NCBI RefSeq assembly: GCF_028553725.1
Contig: NZ_CP067124.1
Coordinates: 3,110,001 to 3,174,000 of the forward strand
Direction of reading: 5' to 3'
Source of the DNA: Paracoccus alcaliphilus
GTDB taxonomy: Bacteria > Pseudomonadota > Alphaproteobacteria > Rhodobacterales > Rhodobacteraceae
DNA length: 64,000 bases
Each line of letters begins with the position of its first letter. Position 1 is the stretch's first letter. The notes below the pieces were generated by a model that searched no databases, was not told the DNA's origin, and saw only the letters and a program-made list of their open reading frames with translations. The position numbers and the translations under genes are program-made. Of this stretch, positions 18,764-27,372 are shown in pieces.

Positions 18764-21123
18764 TGCCCGATTTGCTGATCGAACTTTTCAGCGAGGAAAT
18801 CCCCGCCCGGATGCAATCGCGTGCCCGCGACGACCTGAAACGCCTTGTGACCGATGGTCTGGTCGAGGCCGGGCTGACCTATGCCTCGGCCGGTGCGTTC
18901 AGCACCCCCCGCCGCCTGACCCTGACCATCGAGGGACTGACCGCCCACAGCCCGACCACCCGCGAGGAACGCAAGGGCCCACGAACCGACGCCCCCGAAA
19001 AGGCGCTGGATGGCTTTCTGCGCAGCACTGGCCTGACCCGCGCCCAGCTTGAGGCACGCGACGACAAGAAGGGTCAGGTCTGGTTCGCCACCATCGAAAA
19101 GCCCGGCCGCCCCGCCGCCGGGATCGTGGCCGAGGTGCTGGAAACGACGATCCGCAATTTCCCCTGGCCCAAATCCATGCGCTGGGGCGCGGGCTCTCTG
19201 CGCTGGGTGCGCCCGCTGCATTCCATCATCTGCCTCTTGTCCGACGAATCCGGCGCGGCCATCGTGCCGCTGACCATCGAGGGCATCACCGCAGGCGACA
19301 GCACGCGCGGCCATCGCTTCATGGCCCCCGATGCCTTCACCGTCACGGGTTTCAGCGACTACGCCGCAAAACTGCGCCGCGCCCGCGTCATGCTTGACCC
19401 GGCCGAGCGCGAATCCGCCATCCACCAGCAGGCCGACAACCTCGCCTTCGCGCGCGGCTGGGAAATCGTCCCCGACGATGGATTGCTGGCCGAGGTCGCG
19501 GGTCTGGTCGAATGGCCGGTGCCGCTGATGGGTGTGATCGAAGAGCGTTTCCTCGACCTGCCGCCCGAGGTGCTGCAAACCTCGATGAAAGAGCACCAGA
19601 AATTCTTCTCGGCCCGCAACCCAAAGACCGGCCGGATCGAGGGTTTCGTCACCGTCGCCAATATCGAGACCGCCGATGACGGCGCAACGATCCTTGCGGG
19701 CAACCAGCGCGTTCTGGCCGCCCGCCTGTCGGACGCCGCCTTCTTCTGGGACAACGACCTGCGCGAGGCGAAGGCGGGAATGGAGACCTGGGCCGACGGC
19801 CTGAAATCCGTGACCTTCCACAACAAGCTCGGCTCGCAGGCCGACCGGATCGCCCGCATCGCCGCACTGGCCCGCGAAATCGCCCCACTGGTCGGCGCCG
19901 ATGCCGATCAGGCCGAACAGGCCGCGCGTCTGGCCAAACTGGACCTGCGGTCTGCGATGGTCGGCGAATTTCCCGAACTTCAAGGCATCATGGGCCGCTA
20001 TTATGCGCTGGCGGCAAACCACCCCGAACCCGTGGCCGACGCCGCCCGCGACCACTATTCCCCGCTCGGCCCCTCGGACGAGGTGCCCACCGCACCGGTT
20101 TCCGTGGCCGTCGCGCTGGCCGACAAGCTCGACACGCTGACCGGCTTCTGGGCGATTGATGAAAAGCCCACGGGATCGAAGGATCCCTTTGCGTTAAGGC
20201 GGGCAGCGTTGGGCGTTATTCGGTTGGTGCAGTCCTCGAACACACCTATTCCTCTTATACCGATAGTGTACGAGGCTTATCTAGCATGTCTCGCACAGGA
20301 ACAGGCACGCACTGATAAAACCCTATTTATATGCGCTTATTCGACAACGGAAAATGAGCAATTTGTTCACGCTGCATCGGTTGATGGCTTACGGTTTTCG
20401 GGTAAGGGGGTTCGAAAGCATTTAAGCGAAGAGTCCGGGAGCCAATGGCTTCTTACAAACCTCGATTGGGATGATCCGGTTAAGGCTTTCACTAACAACA
20501 GATCAGAAAACGTCGAGTTTCCAAATTTCAGCACCTACACGGCTAGCGTAGAAGGCTCCCAACTTGAAGCTACCTATCCTTCATTGAATAATATTGTCGG
20601 AGGTGTCCTCTCCTTCCTCCACGACCGCCTCAAGGTCCACCTCCGCGACCAGGGCATCCGCCACGACATCATCGACGCCGTCCTTGCCCAACCCGGCAAT
20701 GACGACCTCGTCCTCGTGGTAAACCGCGCCACCGCCCTCAACGACATGCTGCAAACCGAGGATGGAAAAAACCTCACCCAGGGCCTCAAACGCGCCGGAA
20801 ACATCCTGTCGCAGGCCGAGGAAAAGGACGGCGTCGAATACAGCTTCGGTGCAGATGCGAAATTCGCCGACACCGACGAGGAACGCGCCCTTTTCGCCGC
20901 CCTCGACACTGCGGACCCGGCGATCCGACAGGCCATCGCGGACGAGGACTTCCCCGCCGCCATGAGCGCCATCGCCGCCCTGCGCACCCCTATCGACGCC
21001 TTTTTCGAGGCGGTTCAGGTCAACAGCGACAACCAGATCCAGCGCCGCAATCGCCTGAACCTGCTCTCACGCATCCGCGAAGCAGGCCGCCAGATCGCCG
21101 ATTTCACCCGTATCGAGGGCTGA
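18763..21123 (+). CDS. glyS: Glycyl-tRNA synthetase beta subunit with an in-frame foreign-looking insertion
   Basis: tRNA-binding subunit of glycyl-tRNA synthetase, partner of GlyQ. The 786-aa protein starts [20 protein letters not shown] and ends in the anticodon-binding region (PIDAFFEAVQVNSDNQIQRR). It is longer than the ~690 aa of E. coli GlyS. The extra length lies between GVIRLV (~484-489) and LSFLHDRLKV (from 616): 126 residues (490-615) where I remember about 35 in other bacteria. The DNA of that stretch is about 47% G+C by hand count and uses rare TTA, ATA, CTA and AGA codons, unlike the rest. The reading frame stays open, so the gene is probably functional with an added loop or domain. 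Confidence 0.93.
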   Translation: MPDLLIELFSEEIPARMQSRARDDLKRLVTDGLVEAGLTYASAGAFSTPRRLTLTIEGLTAHSPTTREERKGPRTDAPEKALDGFLRSTGLTRAQLEARDDKKGQVWFATIEKPGRPAAGIVAEVLETTIRNFPWPKSMRWGAGSLRWVRPLHSIICLLSDESGAAIVPLTIEGITAGDSTRGHRFMAPDAFTVTGFSDYAAKLRRARVMLDPAERESAIHQQADNLAFARGWEIVPDDGLLAEVAGLVEWPVPLMGVIEERFLDLPPEVLQTSMKEHQKFFSARNPKTGRIEGFVTVANIETADDGATILAGNQRVLAARLSDAAFFWDNDLREAKAGMETWADGLKSVTFHNKLGSQADRIARIAALAREIAPLVGADADQAEQAARLAKLDLRSAMVGEFPELQGIMGRYYALAANHPEPVADAARDHYSPLGPSDEVPTAPVSVAVALADKLDTLTGFWAIDEKPTGSKDPFALRRAALGVIRLVQSSNTPIPLIPIVYEAYLACLAQEQARTDKTLFICAYSTTENEQFVHAASVDGLRFSGKGVRKHLSEESGSQWLLTNLDWDDPVKAFTNNRSENVEFPNFSTYTASVEGSQLEATYPSLNNIVGGVLSFLHDRLKVHLRDQGIRHDIIDAVLAQPGNDDLVLVVNRATALNDMLQTEDGKNLTQGLKRAGNILSQAEEKDGVEYSFGADAKFADTDEERALFAALDTADPAIRQAIADEDFPAAMSAIAALRTPIDAFFEAVQVNSDNQIQRRNRLNLLSRIREAGRQIADFTRIEG
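20191..20607 (+). other. AT-rich, atypical-codon segment inside glyS
   Basis: From 20191 to about 20604 codon choice shifts to TTA, TTG, ATA, CTA, AGA and GTT. A hand count of 20221-20580 gives 170 G+C in 360 bases (47%) against well over 60% in flanking DNA. The switch begins inside conserved GlyS residues (ALRRAALGVIRLV), so the tract is not a clean insertion but looks like a replaced homologous stretch that brought extra sequence. No intein splice residues, inverted repeats or transposase are seen. Confidence 0.8.
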
Positions 21124-21130
21124 CCAACCG

Positions 21131-21198
21131 CCCCATCTCTGGTGTGCAAATATCCTGCAGGGGGGTCCGGGGGGACGCAAAGTCTCCCCGGCAATCGC
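21131..21198. repeat. Intergenic repeat copy 1 (CCCCAWTCT..GGTGT..AAATATCC type)
   Basis: Directly after the glyS stop: CCCCATCTCTGGTGT, then CAAATATCCTGCAGGGGGG, a G-run and C-run that can pair. It matches in order and spacing the sequence after etfA (from 55779). It lies between convergent glyS and hflX and may act in termination. Confidence 0.55.
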
Positions 21199-21208
21199 GG
21201 GACGCAAT

Positions 21209-22534
21209 TCACTCGCTGTCCAGCGCCTCGAAGCCCGCCTTCTGCCGCGCCGTCCAGCGCAGATGCAGGATCAATCCCTTCTCGCCGGTCTCCTCACGCT
21301 CGACCACGCCGGCCTCGTGCAGCCAGGCGCGCCGCCGGCCATCGGCGAAATCCAGCGCCACCATGGCCGCCTCGCGCGGCTCGTCAAGGGCACGGGACAG
21401 GTGGGCGTCGATGGCTAGGACCAGATCGTCCAGCCCCTCGCCGCTCAGCGCACTCAGCGCCTGAACGCCCTCGGAACGGGCATCGGTGCGGCGCAGGGCG
21501 GCGCGGGTTTCGGGCGACAGCGCGTCGATCTTGTTCCAGACCTCGATCAGTTCGACATCCTCATCGACGCCCAGACCTTCAAGGATTTCGGCCACGTCGG
21601 CGGCCTGCTCTTCGGTCTCGGGATGGCTGATGTCGCGGACATGCAGGATCAGATCGGCAGAGAGAACCTCTTCCAGCGTGGCGCGGAAGGCCGCGACCAG
21701 TTCCGTCGGCAGGTCAGAGATGAACCCCACCGTATCGGACAGGATGATCCGGCGCCCTTGCCCGCCACCGCCCATATCGGGCAGGCGGACGGCACGCATG
21801 GTCGGGTCCAGCGTCGCGAACAGCATGTCCTTGGCCAGCACATCGGCCCCGGTCAGGCGGTTGAACAGCGTCGATTTCCCGGCATTGGTATAGCCCACCA
21901 GCGCCACGATCGGATAGGGCACCTTGGCACGGGCGGCGCGATGCAGGCTGCGGGTCTTGACCACGCGCCCCAGCTGACGGCGCAGGCGGACCATCTGGTC
22001 GTCGATGGCGCGGCGGTCGGCCTCGATCTGGGTCTCGCCGGGGCCGCCCACGAAACCCAGCCCGCCGCGCTGGCGTTCAAGGTGGGTCCATGCCCGCACC
22101 AGCCGCGTGCGCTGATAGGACAGCGCCGCCAGTTCCACCTGCAACACGCCTTCACGCGTGCGGGCGCGGTCGGCAAAGATTTCGAGGATCAGCCCGGTCC
22201 GGTCCAGAAGCTTGACGTCCCAGTCCTTTTCCAGATTACGCTGCTGCACGGGCGATACCGGGCCGTCGATCAGCACCAGATCGACCTCGGCATCCTGCAA
22301 CCGCTGGCCGATCTCGGCCAGCTTGCCCTTGCCGAACAGCCGCCCGGCATCGGGGCTGCGCAGCCGCACCACTTCGGTACCCACGATCTCGATCCCCGGC
22401 AGGGCATGGGCCAGCGCCACCGCCTCGGCCAGCGCATGTTCAGGCGCACGCCGCTGATTGCGGTTCGAGCCCAGATCGGGGTGGATCACCCAGGCACGGG
22501 CCGCCAGTTCCTCGGTCGAGGTCGGCTCGGCCAA
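21209..22534 (-). CDS. hflX: GTPase HflX
   Basis: Ribosome-associated GTPase (441 aa) that splits stalled or stressed ribosomes. The N-terminal HflX domain holds RLFGKGKLAEIGQRLQD and LIDGPVSPVQQRNLE. A coiled linker with GGPGETQIEADRRAID follows, then the G domain: G1 VALVGYTNAGKSTLFNRL, G3 LSDTVGFISDLP, G4 NKID. The start is TTG at 22534, directly abutting the hfq stop; no ATG lies near the expected N-terminus, so translation is probably coupled to hfq. Confidence 0.93.
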   Translation of the reverse strand: MAEPTSTEELAARAWVIHPDLGSNRNQRRAPEHALAEAVALAHALPGIEIVGTEVVRLRSPDAGRLFGKGKLAEIGQRLQDAEVDLVLIDGPVSPVQQRNLEKDWDVKLLDRTGLILEIFADRARTREGVLQVELAALSYQRTRLVRAWTHLERQRGGLGFVGGPGETQIEADRRAIDDQMVRLRRQLGRVVKTRSLHRAARAKVPYPIVALVGYTNAGKSTLFNRLTGADVLAKDMLFATLDPTMRAVRLPDMGGGGQGRRIILSDTVGFISDLPTELVAAFRATLEEVLSADLILHVRDISHPETEEQAADVAEILEGLGVDEDVELIEVWNKIDALSPETRAALRRTDARSEGVQALSALSGEGLDDLVLAIDAHLSRALDEPREAAMVALDFADGRRRAWLHEAGVVEREETGEKGLILHLRWTARQKAGFEALDSE

Positions 22535-22768
22535 TCAGTCCTCACCTTCATAGAGGCTGATCGGCTGGCCCGGCATGATCGTGCTGATCGCGTGTTTATA
22601 GACCAGCTGCGACTGCCCGTCGCGGCGCAGCAGCACGCAGAAATTGTCGAACCATGTGATGACGCCCTGCAACTTGACGCCGTTGATGAGGAAGATCGTG
22701 ACCGGAACCTTCGCCTTGCGGACATGGTTCAGGAAGGCGTCCTGAAGGTTTTGCTTATCACCAGCCAT
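22535..22768 (-). CDS. hfq: RNA chaperone Hfq
   Basis: Hexameric Sm-like protein that pairs small RNAs with mRNAs. The 77-aa product has Sm1 ([20 protein letters not shown]) and Sm2 with [10 protein letters not shown], the family's KH signature. It lacks a long C-terminal tail, as in alphaproteobacteria. It lies upstream of hflX, the common arrangement, and downstream of trkH after a spacer with two hairpins. A TATAAG sequence in that spacer (minus strand) may belong to its own promoter. Confidence 0.97.
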   Translation of the reverse strand: MAGDKQNLQDAFLNHVRKAKVPVTIFLINGVKLQGVITWFDNFCVLLRRDGQSQLVYKHAISTIMPGQPISLYEGED

Positions 22769-22854
22769 CGTTCATTCCCAAGCATGTTCTTATAGGTTGT
22801 TACAAAACATCTAGGCCAGCAAGCCATCCCATGCAAGACACCGCAAACGCCAAA

Positions 22855-22898
22855 CCGGGCAGTTTGCCCGGATAGATGGCCGCATGGCAACTGCGGCC
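22855..22898 (-). terminator. Tandem hairpins between trkH and hfq
   Basis: Two stem-loops follow the trkH stop on the minus strand: GGCCGCA/TGCGGCC (22878-22898) and CCGGGCA/TGCCCGG (22855-22871), the latter followed by a short T-containing stretch. They could end the ntr-trk transcript before hfq-hflX. Stems are seen; termination is inferred. Confidence 0.45.
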
Positions 22899-22905
22899 CC
22901 ATGTC

Positions 22906-24516
22906 CTAGCGCCGCCAGAAATCCGGCGACATCAGCGCAAGGATCGCCAGGGTTTCGACCCGGCCAAGGATCATCGCCAGCGCCAGCACGGTCTTGCTGG
23001 CCCTGGGCAGGCCCGACCAGCCCTCCCACGGGGCCGAGGCGATGCCGGCGCTGGTCTCGAAAACCGGGGTCAGGGCGATGGCGCTGGCCAGTTGCCCGGT
23101 ATTGGTCAGCGCCGCGACCGACAGCACCGTCGCCGACTCGATGCCCACCCGCTGCAATGAGATCAGCAGCATCGTGCCCGCCAGCGACAGCGCGAACAGC
23201 ATGAAGAAGATGAAGGCCAGAAACGCGCCCTCGCGCCGCAATCTGCGCGCCATCGGCCCCCCGCCTGATACGGCGCTGGGGTGGATGATGCGGTTCATCT
23301 CGCGCTCTCCGTGCCGGGCCAGCGCATAGACCCGCATCAGCTTGACCCCGCCCGCCGTGGTCGCCACCCCGCCGCCCATCATCGCCAGCCCCGCCAGCAT
23401 CAGGCCCGGCGCCTCCAGCCCCGACCATATCCGCACGCCATGCCATTCCAGCGCGCCCCACCCCGTCGTCGTCAGATAGCTGAGCGCGTTGAACGCCGCC
23501 GCCCAGATCACCGACAGCGTATCGGACAGCCCGCCCGTCACCGCGTCGGGCGCCTCGATGATCCAGATGAAATGGCGCGCGAACAGCACCAGCACCACCA
23601 GCGCGACAAGGCCTGTTGCCATGCGCAGTTCAGGATCGTCGCGCAGGCGCTGCGTCACCTGCAATTCCGCGCCGCCCGGCCAGAAGCGGCGCGACAACGC
23701 GGGCAGCAGGAACAGCATCACCGCGGCCTCTCCGGGCAGGCCCGAGGCCGCGCCCAAAGGTCCGCCCACTGGCGAGATCCCGCTGGTGGACAATGTGCCC
23801 ATCGCCCGCATCAGCGCCACCAGCCCCGGATCGCCCAGCATCAGCAGCAGCACCCAAAGCGCCAGCGTCAGCCCGGCATAGGCGGGCGCCACCGCCGCAC
23901 CCGCCCGCAGCAGCCGCCACGAGGGATCGGAAAAGCGGGTGTGGAATTCGGGCGCCGACAGATGCGTCAACCGGTCCACCGGATCGGTCAGCCCGGCCAC
24001 GTCGCGCGGCAGATCGGGGCGGTCCTGAGGGGCCGAGATCAGCTCGAACCCGCCGATCCGAAGCGGTGCCAGAATGGCCGTGGCCGCCACCAGAATGAAG
24101 AACCCGCCCAGCCAGCCGACGATACCGCGCCACAGATGCAGCGACGCAGGCAGCAGATCGGCGGCATAGAGCGACGCCCCGGTCGTCGTCACCGAGGACA
24201 CCATTTCCCACCATGCGTTGAACAGGCCGGTATCGGGCAGGCTCTGGGCGAAGGGGATGGCAAGGACCACCGGCAGCAGGCCAAAGACCGCGACCATCGT
24301 CAGCAGCGCCTCGCGCGGGTGGTTGCGGCGCGGTCGCAGCCCCAGCGCCAGCCCGATCAGCACACAAAGAATCAGCACCAGCACCGCGCAATAGAAGAAG
24401 TTGCGCGCGATGGCATGCTGATCCTGTTCCGAGGCATGGGCCGCCGGAATCAGCATCGCCAGCGCCGCAAATGCGGTCAGTGTCAGCGGCATCGGCAGGC
24501 GCGACAGCAGACCCAT
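22906..24516 (-). CDS. trkH: TrkH-family potassium uptake protein (second copy)
   Basis: K+-translocating membrane subunit, 536 aa. Pore repeats appear as SSVTTTGASLYA, GTLSTSGISPVGG, LTTTGWGALEW and MGGGVATTAGGVKLMRV. The N-terminus begins with a hydrophobic segment (LTLTAFAALAMLIPAAHA) before the first pore unit. It follows trkA with an 11-bp gap, so TrkA-TrkH form the natural pair here. Together with the copy at 14289 the window encodes two TrkH proteins of different sequence. Confidence 0.9.
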   Translation of the reverse strand: MGLLSRLPMPLTLTAFAALAMLIPAAHASEQDQHAIARNFFYCAVLVLILCVLIGLALGLRPRRNHPREALLTMVAVFGLLPVVLAIPFAQSLPDTGLFNAWWEMVSSVTTTGASLYAADLLPASLHLWRGIVGWLGGFFILVAATAILAPLRIGGFELISAPQDRPDLPRDVAGLTDPVDRLTHLSAPEFHTRFSDPSWRLLRAGAAVAPAYAGLTLALWVLLLMLGDPGLVALMRAMGTLSTSGISPVGGPLGAASGLPGEAAVMLFLLPALSRRFWPGGAELQVTQRLRDDPELRMATGLVALVVLVLFARHFIWIIEAPDAVTGGLSDTLSVIWAAAFNALSYLTTTGWGALEWHGVRIWSGLEAPGLMLAGLAMMGGGVATTAGGVKLMRVYALARHGEREMNRIIHPSAVSGGGPMARRLRREGAFLAFIFFMLFALSLAGTMLLISLQRVGIESATVLSVAALTNTGQLASAIALTPVFETSAGIASAPWEGWSGLPRASKTVLALAMILGRVETLAILALMSPDFWRR

Positions 24517-24527
24517 CCCGGCCGCCG

Positions 24528-25904
24528 TCAGAAGAAGTCGATCGAGACCTGCAACAGGCGCTCGACCTCTGGCACGTCATGGGTCAGGGCAAAGATCAGC
24601 ACCAGATCGCCCTCTTCGATGCGGGTGTCGGGCTTGGGTTTCACGAAACGCTCGCCCTTCTGGACCGCGCCGACCAGAACGCCCTCGGGGAATTCGATGT
24701 CACGGATCGCCCGGCCGGACATCGGCGAGGTGGACAGAACCTGCGCCTCGATCACCTCGGCCTCGGCATCGCCGATGGAATAGATGTCGCGCACCCGCCC
24801 ATGCCGGATATGGCGCAGGATGGTGGAAACGGTGGTGGCGCGCGGGTTGATATAGGCGTCGATATCCAGCGCCTCGACCAGCGGCACCATGGTCGGGTCG
24901 TTGATCAGCGAAATCGCCATGCCCGCGCCCGCCTGCTTGGCGCGGACGGCGGCAAGGATGTTGGTCTTGTCGTCATCGGTCAGCGCCAGAACAGCATCGG
25001 TGGTGGCCACGCCGGCCTCTTCCATCAGTTCTGCCGACAGCCCGTCGCCATTCAGCACGATGGTCCGTTCCAGCGTGTCGGCGGCGATCTCGGCGCGTGC
25101 GCGGTTGCGCTCGATCAGGCGGGTGCGGATGCGGTCGGGCCGGGCCTCCAGCGCCTGCGCCACGGGCAGCCCGACGCTGCCCGCCCCGATGATCACCACC
25201 CGAGAGGTCTTCAGCGCCGGTTTGCCGAAGATTTCCAGCACCCGCGCCACATCATCGGCGTGGCTGAAGATATAGGCCTGATCGCCCGCGAACAGCTGGT
25301 CATTCGGTTCGGGCGCGAACAGCCGCCCCTCGCGCCGCACACCGGTGACAATGGCGCGCAGGGTCGGAAAGATCTCGTCCAGCTGCCGCAGGGGCGTGTT
25401 CAGCGCCGGGCAGTCCTCTTCCAGCAGGATGCCCAGCAATTGCACCTTGCCACGCATGAACACCTCGGTATCGAAGGTCGAGGGCGCGGCCAGCCGTTGC
25501 AGCGCGGATTTCGCGACCTCTCGTTCCGGGCTGATAACGACGTCGATGGGCAGATGGTCGGTGCGGTAAAGATCGGAATAGATCGCCTGAAGATAGGCCG
25601 GGCTGCGCAGCCGCGCGATCTTGCGGGGAACCTGAAAGACCGAGTGGGCGACCTGACAGGCGACCATGTTCACCTCGTCGGAATGGGTGGCGGCGATGAT
25701 CAGGTCGGCATCGCGGGCGCCCGCCCTGTCCAGCACGTCGGGATGGCTGGCAAAACCCGCAACCGCCTGCACATCCAGCGCATCCGCCGCGCGCCGGGTC
25801 AGTTCGGGGTTGATGTCGATGACGGTCACGTCGTTGCGCTCGCCCGACAGATGCCGCGCGATCTGCCAGCCGACCTGCCCCGCCCCGCAGATGATGATCT
25901 TCAT
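24528..25904 (-). CDS. trkA: Trk system potassium transporter, NAD(H)-binding regulatory subunit TrkA
   Basis: Cytoplasmic gating subunit of the Trk K+ system. The 458-aa protein has two RCK units: MKIIICGAGQVGWQIARHL with VIDINPEL, and a second Rossmann motif VVIIGAGSVGLPVAQALEAR, each followed by a TrkA_C domain. It lies between ntrX and trkH in the same direction, the classic alphaproteobacterial order, which suggests shared expression of nitrogen signalling and K+ uptake genes. Confidence 0.95.
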   Translation of the reverse strand: MKIIICGAGQVGWQIARHLSGERNDVTVIDINPELTRRAADALDVQAVAGFASHPDVLDRAGARDADLIIAATHSDEVNMVACQVAHSVFQVPRKIARLRSPAYLQAIYSDLYRTDHLPIDVVISPEREVAKSALQRLAAPSTFDTEVFMRGKVQLLGILLEEDCPALNTPLRQLDEIFPTLRAIVTGVRREGRLFAPEPNDQLFAGDQAYIFSHADDVARVLEIFGKPALKTSRVVIIGAGSVGLPVAQALEARPDRIRTRLIERNRARAEIAADTLERTIVLNGDGLSAELMEEAGVATTDAVLALTDDDKTNILAAVRAKQAGAGMAISLINDPTMVPLVEALDIDAYINPRATTVSTILRHIRHGRVRDIYSIGDAEAEVIEAQVLSTSPMSGRAIRDIEFPEGVLVGAVQKGERFVKPKPDTRIEEGDLVLIFALTHDVPEVERLLQVSIDFF

Positions 25905-25980
25905 GGCAAACCCCGATCAGCGCATGTCCCAATGCCTATGTCCATGCGCGCCCGTGGGCAATGGGCATGACAAGGCCGGG

Positions 25981-27372
25981 TCACTTGCCGGTCATCACCT
26001 CGTCGTCGTTGCGCATGCCGCCGACCACGCCAAGCGATTTCAGCTTGCGGTGCAGCGCGCTGCGCTCCATGCCGACGAATTGTGCGGTGCGGCTGATATT
26101 GCCGCCGAAACGGTTGATCTGGGCCAGCAGGTATTCGCGCTCGAACAGCTCTCGCGCCTCGCGCAGGGCCATTGCGGTGATCTGCGGGCCAAGGCTCAGC
26201 GCGTCGCTGTTATCGGGGGTGGCGCCCTGCGGCTCAAGCTCGGCCGGCTGGATCGGGCCGCTGCTTTCGGCCAGGATCAGCACCCGCTCGATCACGTTGC
26301 GCAGCTGGCGGATATTGCCGGGCCAGCGCATCGCCTGCAGCGCCGCCACCGTTTCATCGGGCAATTCGCGCAGGGCCAGCCCCTGCAACTGGTGGAACTG
26401 CTCGATGAAGTGACGGGCCAGAACCGAGATGTCGTCGCGCCGGTCGGCCAGCGACGGCACCGCCAGAGGCACCACGTTCAGCCGGTCATAAAGCTCTTGC
26501 CGGAACCGGCCCGCCGCGATCTCTCCGGGCAGGTCGCGATTGGTCGAAGAGATCACCCGCAGATCGACCCGCACCCGGTCCGAGCCGCCCGCCCGCATGA
26601 ACTGCTGTTCGGTCAGCACCCGCAGGATCTTGGGTTGCGTGCCCAGAGGCATGTCGCCGACCTCGTCGAAATAGATCACGCCGCCATGAGCCTGCTCCAG
26701 CAGGCCGGGCTCGACGCCGCGTTCGGGGGTTTCGCGGCCGAACAGGACCTCTTCCATCCGCTCGGGCTCGATCGCGGCACAAGAGACGGTGATAAAGGGG
26801 GCGCCCGCCCGTGGGCTTTGGGCGTGGATATAGCGCGCGGCCAGTTCCTTGCCGCTGCCCGGCTCACCGCTCAGCATCACCCGGCCATTGGACTTGGCCA
26901 CCTTGTCAAGATTTTCGCGCAACCGCTTGAAAGAGGCCGAATGTCCCAGCATCTCTGCCAGCCGCCCATCGCCACGCCGCAGATTGCTGTTTTCACGCCG
27001 CAGGCGGCTGGTTTCCATCGCGCGGTTGATCACCACCATCAACTGGTCGATGTTGAACGGCTTTTCGATGAAGTCATAGGCACCCTGTTTGATCGCGGCG
27101 ACCGCGATCTCGATATTGCCGTGACCCGAGATGATGATCACCGGCACTTCGGGGTTGTTGCGCTTGACCTGTTTCAGAATGTCGATCCCGTCCATCCGGC
27201 TGTCCTTCAGCCAGATATCAAGGATCATCAGCGCCGGCTCCTCGTCGTTCAGCATCGTCACCGCCTCGTCGGAATTGGCAGCGGTGCGGGTTGCGAAACC
27301 CTCGTCCTTCAGAATGTCCGCGATCAGTTCGCGGATGTCGCGTTCGTCATCGACGATCAGAATATCGCTCAT
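25981..27372 (-). CDS. ntrX: Response regulator NtrX, lacking the sigma-54 GAFTGA loop
   Basis: Response regulator partner of NtrY (463 aa). The receiver has phospho-acceptor D52 (MILDIWL). The AAA+ domain has Walker A GEPGSGKE (169-176) and Walker B GGVIYFDEVGD (230-240). The C-terminal Fis-type helix-turn-helix contains ISRTAQFVGMERSALHRKLK. Where bacterial enhancer-binding proteins carry GAFTGA after LFG, this protein reads LFGRETPERGVEPG (210-223), so the sigma-54 contact loop is missing. Its ATG overlaps the ntrY stop. Targets in this group are reported to include envelope and redox genes; here they are unknown. Confidence 0.95.
   Translation of the reverse strand: MSDILIVDDERDIRELIADILKDEGFATRTAANSDEAVTMLNDEEPALMILDIWLKDSRMDGIDILKQVKRNNPEVPVIIISGHGNIEIAVAAIKQGAYDFIEKPFNIDQLMVVINRAMETSRLRRENSNLRRGDGRLAEMLGHSASFKRLRENLDKVAKSNGRVMLSGEPGSGKELAARYIHAQSPRAGAPFITVSCAAIEPERMEEVLFGRETPERGVEPGLLEQAHGGVIYFDEVGDMPLGTQPKILRVLTEQQFMRAGGSDRVRVDLRVISSTNRDLPGEIAAGRFRQELYDRLNVVPLAVPSLADRRDDISVLARHFIEQFHQLQGLALRELPDETVAALQAMRWPGNIRQLRNVIERVLILAESSGPIQPAELEPQGATPDNSDALSLGPQITAMALREARELFEREYLLAQINRFGGNISRTAQFVGMERSALHRKLKSLGVVGGMRNDDEVMTGK

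Noticed and set aside
20230..20607. Intein or group I/II intron in glyS
   Set aside because: No Cys/Ser at the first position with His-Asn at the end, no endonuclease motifs, and the segment is translated in frame without splice-like boundaries.
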